Shown here: positions 60,240 through 64,000 of the stretch, one piece after another
Layout: each line of letters starts with the position of its first letter
Position numbering within the stretch: the stretch's first letter is position 1
Assembly: GCF_002104995.1 (NCBI RefSeq)
Contig: NW_024468250.1
Span: 434,001-498,000 of the forward strand
DNA from: Linderina pennispora
Taxonomy: Eukaryota; Kickxellomycota; Kickxellomycetes; Kickxellales; Kickxellaceae
Direction of reading: 5' to 3'
Length of the DNA stretch: 64,000 nucleotides
Notes under the pieces: generated by a model
The model's database searches: none
What the model was told of the DNA's origin: nothing
Seen by the model: only the letters and a program-made list of their open reading frames with translations
Program-made: the position numbers and the translations under genes

Positions 60240-61110
60240 TTTATGTGTCGGTATATAGCAGGTATCGGTCGTTGTTTTAAAATTAGGCGGAACCAAATTG
60301 GGTGTATATTCAATTGAGGGTGCTAAAAAAAGTGAATGGAGAGAAGTGAAACAAACAAAAGAGAGAAAAGAATTGGATGACGGCAGAGTCTTTTTAAGGG
60401 GCCAGGAAAGGAGTACCTCAGGCGTGTAACAACAAAAAGACTGTGAAAAAGATTTAGTGAGGAGGGAGCGGTTGGGCGAGGAAAGTGACTCTACGGAAAA
60501 TTGCTTTTGGGTAAAGGCCGGGCGGGGGCATTTATATGCGTCATGTTCCTTCCTCTTTGAGAATCCGCCACTGCAGCGCCCAAGGGTCACAATAACTTTT
60601 CTGTCGCTCAACGGACATTTTGGCCTTTGAAGATTGCGCAGATATCGTCGCTGGATGACAACAAAACAGAGTGCGTTAATTTGCTGCATTGCACGCATAA
60701 ATTGGTTCGGAGTGAGGATATTTTGATGTTGTCGCTTTTTCCTTTCGACGGCCGACTATTAATCAAGCCCTGGCAGAGGGGCATCTCCGCTTGCCACCGA
60801 ATGTGAAAGGCCAGCCTCGATTCGGGATGCCTGCAAGGCAGCAGACTTCTAGTGGCCGTGGGGAAAATAGCAAGGGCGGCCAATTTATTGGCGCGTCACT
60901 GAGAGGTGCACACATGGTGCAAGCCCGATGAGCACCGAGTTTAGCAGCTGGGCGTGCGGGCTTATCGATTGAATTTGGCATCGATAAGCAATCACCAGAT
61001 CACTGCCGATTAGCTTTAACCCATGACTCTGCTGCAATAGCAGTTGCTTGGCACGTCACCTTTCTTTTTTTTTTTTTTGTTTCCTAAACCTACTCTCAAG
61101 CACCCGTACC
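60240..61110. promoter_or_regulatory. divergent promoter region
   Basis: An 871 bp stretch between the minus-strand hypothetical and the CC2D1-like gene. A minus-strand TATA (CATATAAATG, 60530-60539) serves the former. A T tract (ttctttttttttttttttg, about 61061-61079) sits just before the CC2D1-like gene. A repeated atcgat (60964 and 60981) is visible. Confidence 0.45.
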
Positions 61111-63371
61111 ATGTATCTTATATCAGGCCGTGCCCGCGGCTCTGCCCGCAATTCGCGCAGTCCACGGACAGCCACACCCAGCGTTGCCGCTGCGCCACTG
61201 AGCCCCTCGCCGACACATCTAGCGACCTTTCTGGCATAGCTGGACTGGATCTCGACCACGACGAACGGCGATGACGTTGATGCCACTGACTTGAACGACC
61301 CGGAGCTGCTGGGCGAGCTTGCGGCTCTGCGCAGCGAGATGGGCCTGTCGAGCCCCCCTGCCCGTAAAACACCAGCACGACAGCCATCACAAAATGCAGC
61401 TGCGTCGATGGCGTTCGACGAGGACGACAAAATACTCGACAGTGTCGAGGTCACCGAGGAGGATATGAACGACCCAGGGCTATTAGCTGAGCTGTCGCAG
61501 TATGGCGGTGCGGCGATGCCAGAAGAAACCGCCAAGCCTGCCAAGGCTCCTGACAACAGTGCTTTGCTGGAAGCCCTAAACGAGCGGACAGCAGAGCTCA
61601 AGAGTGCCGCACTGACAGCCAAACGACAGGGCGATATGGACATAGCCCGTGGGATGCTTATGCAGATGAAGGCAGTGCAGGAGGCGGACAAAGTGCGTAC
61701 GCTCAGGCCAGCCATTGCCCAAGGGGTTTGCTATGCCGCCCAAGCCTACAGCTCCTGAGTCGCCCACACCAAAAGCACCTGAATCACCGGTGCTGCCAGC
61801 GCCTGGGCCTAGAAAGCCCAAAACACCTGACCTGGCCACGCAGCCGGCGCCTGAGCCGCCAGTGACCAGTGCTCCCCGCGTAGCTGCATCAGCCAGCCAA
61901 ACCCCAGCCAAGGGCGTCACGTCACCAGCACCCAAACGCACTGCAGCGGTTTCCACGCCTGCACAGTCCTCCTCTACGCCCGGGCCAACCGCACGGGTAT
62001 TTCTCGACGACCCGCAGCTCCAAAACCTTGCCCGGGTTGCCGTTGACTTTGGTGCCATGACGGAGCAGCTGGAGCTGCAGATCTCACATGCCACACGTCT
62101 TCGCCGCCCACTACCTGCGGGCCGGAGATAAACCGCGCGCGCTCGAGTTCCATCGGTACAAGAAGCGCGCACAGGCCGACCTTGCCACGGTCGCCTCATA
62201 CCAGGCTAACCAGCGCCTGGCCCCGCCTGCCGTTCCTGCACCACGAAGTCACATGGACAGCGCCCGTGGACCAGCGCCGGGACATCTCTGTAAATGAACT
62301 CCAGATCGCCATCAAGCGCGTAGTGTCGGACGGGGACCTGGAGGCAACGCTGAATGGCAGCGCTGACTCGTTTGTGCAGTGGGAGATCAGCTGGCCCAGA
62401 GACAAGCCCAGTAAGGCGTATGCGCGGACCATCAAGTTCAGCGAGTTCGACTCGGGCGACGTCGGTCTGGACTATTCGCAAAACATCGCCATCATTGACC
62501 GCCAGCACCCACGCCCGCTGATGCGCTGGATCGAGCGCGGCAGGCTGGTGGTCGAGTTTTACAAGTACAACGGGCTGCTCTGGGGCTCGCAGCTTATCGG
62601 CCGTGGATCTGTGCCGCTGGCCGATTTGCGCACGAGATCCGAAGTCACCGCGCTGGTGGAGATGAAGGCTGGTGCAGATACCAGTGGGACTCGAGGTGGA
62701 AAGACTCTGGCAGGCGGGCCGGTGTTTGTGGATGTGGCAGTGAGACTCAGGCTGCCACTATCGAATCAGCAGGAGATTTCTGAGCACGTAGAGAGGTGGA
62801 TCTATATAGACAATGAAGAGCCAGCGCAGCCGCCACACTGGCTCGCAGAGGCAAAGGGGCGAGTGGATGCCAAAGTCAGTAGACGGCTCCCAGGAGCCAC
62901 CCCACCCCGCGGTGGTTGATCCAGCTGCTCAGAAACCCGATCCTGAACCAAAGGCTCCTGAACCAAAGGACAACCCCTGGCAGACGCGACATCCCAGGAA
63001 ATGGACGACATCGCTCTGCACCTCGACTCTATGGATGATATACTATCCAACGCCGTGTTGGAGCTCGAGCTCGCCCAAATCCCCACCCGCATCCAATCTG
63101 CCGATCATGATGCCGCCAGCCAGCTCCAAGAACTCGCTTCTGCCATCAAGCTCCGCATGAGCGTCGTTGCTGCTCAAGTCGGTGCTGGTACCATCTCCAT
63201 TCAGGATTACATGGACGGCGTCACTAAGGAACTAGCCACAGCCAAGGACTGGGCGCTCAAGGCAAAGCGTGGTGGCCGCAAGGACTTGGCCATTCGGGCA
63301 TTGAAAAGAGCAAAGCTATGCAGAACGAGCTGAGCGAAATGCAGTCTGCTATGGAGGCTGGCGAAGAGTAG
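61111..63371 (+). CDS. CC2D1/Lgd homologue (DM14 repeats plus C2 domain), many frameshifts
   Basis: Members bind ESCRT-III subunits and act in endosomal sorting. Seen in order across frames: DATDLNDPELLGELAALRSE and EEDMNDPGLLAELSQYGG; a DM14 repeat ALNERTAELKSAALTAKRQG, DMDIARGMLMQMKAVQEA; a Pro/Ala-rich linker (61715-61990); a second DM14-like segment FAAHYLRAGDKPRALEFHRY; a C2 domain HHEVTWTAPVDQRRDISVNE, then IDRQHPRPLMRWIERGRLVV and VEFYKYNGLLWGSQLIGRGS; and a C-terminal helical part with ALHLDSMDDILSNAVLELEL, then DLAIRALKRA. Breaks lie near 61265, 61708, 62088, 62225 and 62875 (all net +1) and near 62970 and 63315 (net +2 or -1). The N-terminus before about 61200 is unresolved, so the start is provisional. 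The stop is 63369-63371, 31 bp from the stop of the convergent sirtuin gene. Confidence 0.82.
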
Positions 63372-63402
63372 AGATTTTTTGAAATGGGAAAGAAACTTTA
63401 AT

Positions 63403-64000
63403 TTACAAGCAGACTGTCGGTCTGAGATCCTTTTTCTCGGCCAAGCGGAGTGAACGGCAAGCCGAATGGTCAATGACATAGTTTTCGTCGTTCTGGTGCC
63501 GCCTTGCCTTCTTGGGCTGTGTCTCCTTATCAGCATTATTATCGCCGTCGTCGGTACCCCTAGAGCGCTTCTTTGAGCCCGTAGGCGTCTTGGAGTTGGC
63601 AGGGGCGTCCTCTTTCTTCACAGCATTCTCCTTGGCCACCCTGCTCTTGCCTGTCTCCCGTAGCACATTCGCGCTCTTGCGTGCCTTGGTCCACTGCGTT
63701 ATCTTTGTCTGCGCGTTCCACAGCCGTTCGACCTTGGCGCACCACTCCTCAGCAGCCCCGATAACCTGGAAATCAACAACGCTATCCCAAGCCTTCCCGC
63801 ACACCGGCTCATTGTTAACCACCACCGTCAGCGTCGCCGCGCCTGCCAGTTGCTTCACCAGCTGCTTGCACCCAGGCACCTTGAGTGTCGTGCCAAACAC
63901 CAAGCACAACGTCGGTCAGCTTGGATGTGCTGCGGCGTGACGAAAGAGCGCGCGTATCGTGCGATATTATCTTGGCAATATCCTCGCTATGCGGGTGCGG
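63403..64000 (-). CDS. sirtuin (Hst3/Hst4-type NAD-dependent deacetylase), C-terminal part, runs off window
   Basis: An NAD-dependent protein deacetylase; the N-terminal catalytic core lies beyond 64000. What is visible is the end of the Rossmann part: EDIAKIISHDTRALSSRRST, LTDVVLVFGTTLKVPGCKQL (the family's GTSLKVPG motif), VVVNNEPVCGKAWDSVVDF and DFQVIGAAEEW. The VPGCK version and spacing resemble Hst3/Hst4 rather than Sir2/Hst2, an inference. A basic tail follows with a likely nuclear signal (TGSKKRSRGTDDGDN, TQPKKARRHQ). One extra base near 63901 breaks the GTTLKV block from its upstream part, like other +1 breaks in this end of the window. Confidence 0.8.

Noticed and set aside
1-64000. 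tRNA or rRNA genes
   Set aside because: Matches to GTTCGA-like B-box strings lie inside coding sequence (for example 4226-4236 in prefoldin, 23628-23636 in Dr1) and have no matching A box or cloverleaf. None was supported by eye; a tRNAscan run would be decisive.
1-64000. Transposons or retroelements
   Set aside because: No reverse transcriptase, transposase or integrase motif and no terminal repeats were seen. The only long repeats are the amidase conversion tracts.

Overview
This 64 kb window comes from a eukaryotic nuclear genome, almost certainly a filamentous early-diverging fungus. The evidence is short spliceosomal introns (about 60 to 110 bp, GT...AG, one with a clear CTAAC branch site), compact gene spacing, three GH18 chitinases, and fungal-type housekeeping genes (Ufd4, Cut8/Sts1, Mas2, Aim41). 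The mix of FAAH-like amidases, lineage-specific F-box/LRR proteins and moderate GC suggests Kickxellomycotina (Coemansia/Linderina type). That placement is an inference and was not tested.

Layout. 0-3.5 kb: poorly resolved hypothetical genes, including two homologous exons (206 and 3186) with the same splice phase. 3.7-10.6 kb (minus): prefoldin subunit 3 and a large Ufd4/TRIP12 HECT ubiquitin ligase. 11.1-16.0 kb (plus): SET-domain methyltransferase and cytosolic leucyl-tRNA synthetase. 17.2-21.7 kb (plus): a tandem pair of secreted class V-type chitinases. 22.1-24.5 kb (plus): Sis1-type Hsp40, NC2-beta/Dr1 and a small hypothetical. 24.5-28.35 kb (minus): pterin dehydratase, mitochondrial processing peptidase alpha, Aim41 and a hypothetical, closely packed head to tail. 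28.9 kb: a small three-TM protein. 30.4-38.5 kb (plus): four tandem FAAH-like amidases with gene-conversion tracts between copies 3 and 4. 38.7-48.1 kb: RidA protein, Ser-rich hypothetical, NRBF2/Atg38-like protein, two tandem secreted SMP-30/gluconolactonase-like proteins, Cut8/Sts1 and a MOT1 molybdate transporter. 49.3-60.2 kb: F-box/LRR-like protein, a secreted protein with an N-glycosylation-sequon repeat tail, GPI-type aspartic protease, CTS1-type chitinase, four-TM protein and a hypothetical. 61.1-64 kb: CC2D1/Lgd homologue and the C-terminal part of an Hst3/Hst4-type sirtuin running off the window.

The most striking signal is that conserved genes in 1-28.4 kb and 61-64 kb are broken again and again by frame changes that are almost all net +1, while every gene in 28.6-60.2 kb is an open, uninterrupted frame. 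Subtracting one base per break restores lengths divisible by three (leucyl-tRNA synthetase 1099 aa, SET protein 438 aa, Hsp40 348 aa, pterin dehydratase 101 aa). The simplest reading is insertion-type consensus error in part of the assembly, not pseudogenes. I therefore annotate these loci as genes over their full span.

Functionally, the window combines housekeeping genes with a secreted/cell-wall set (chitinases, aspartic protease, lactonase-like proteins, glycoprotein). The amidase array, lactonase-like pair and RidA form an accessory block that could act on small amide or lactone metabolites. That link is speculative.
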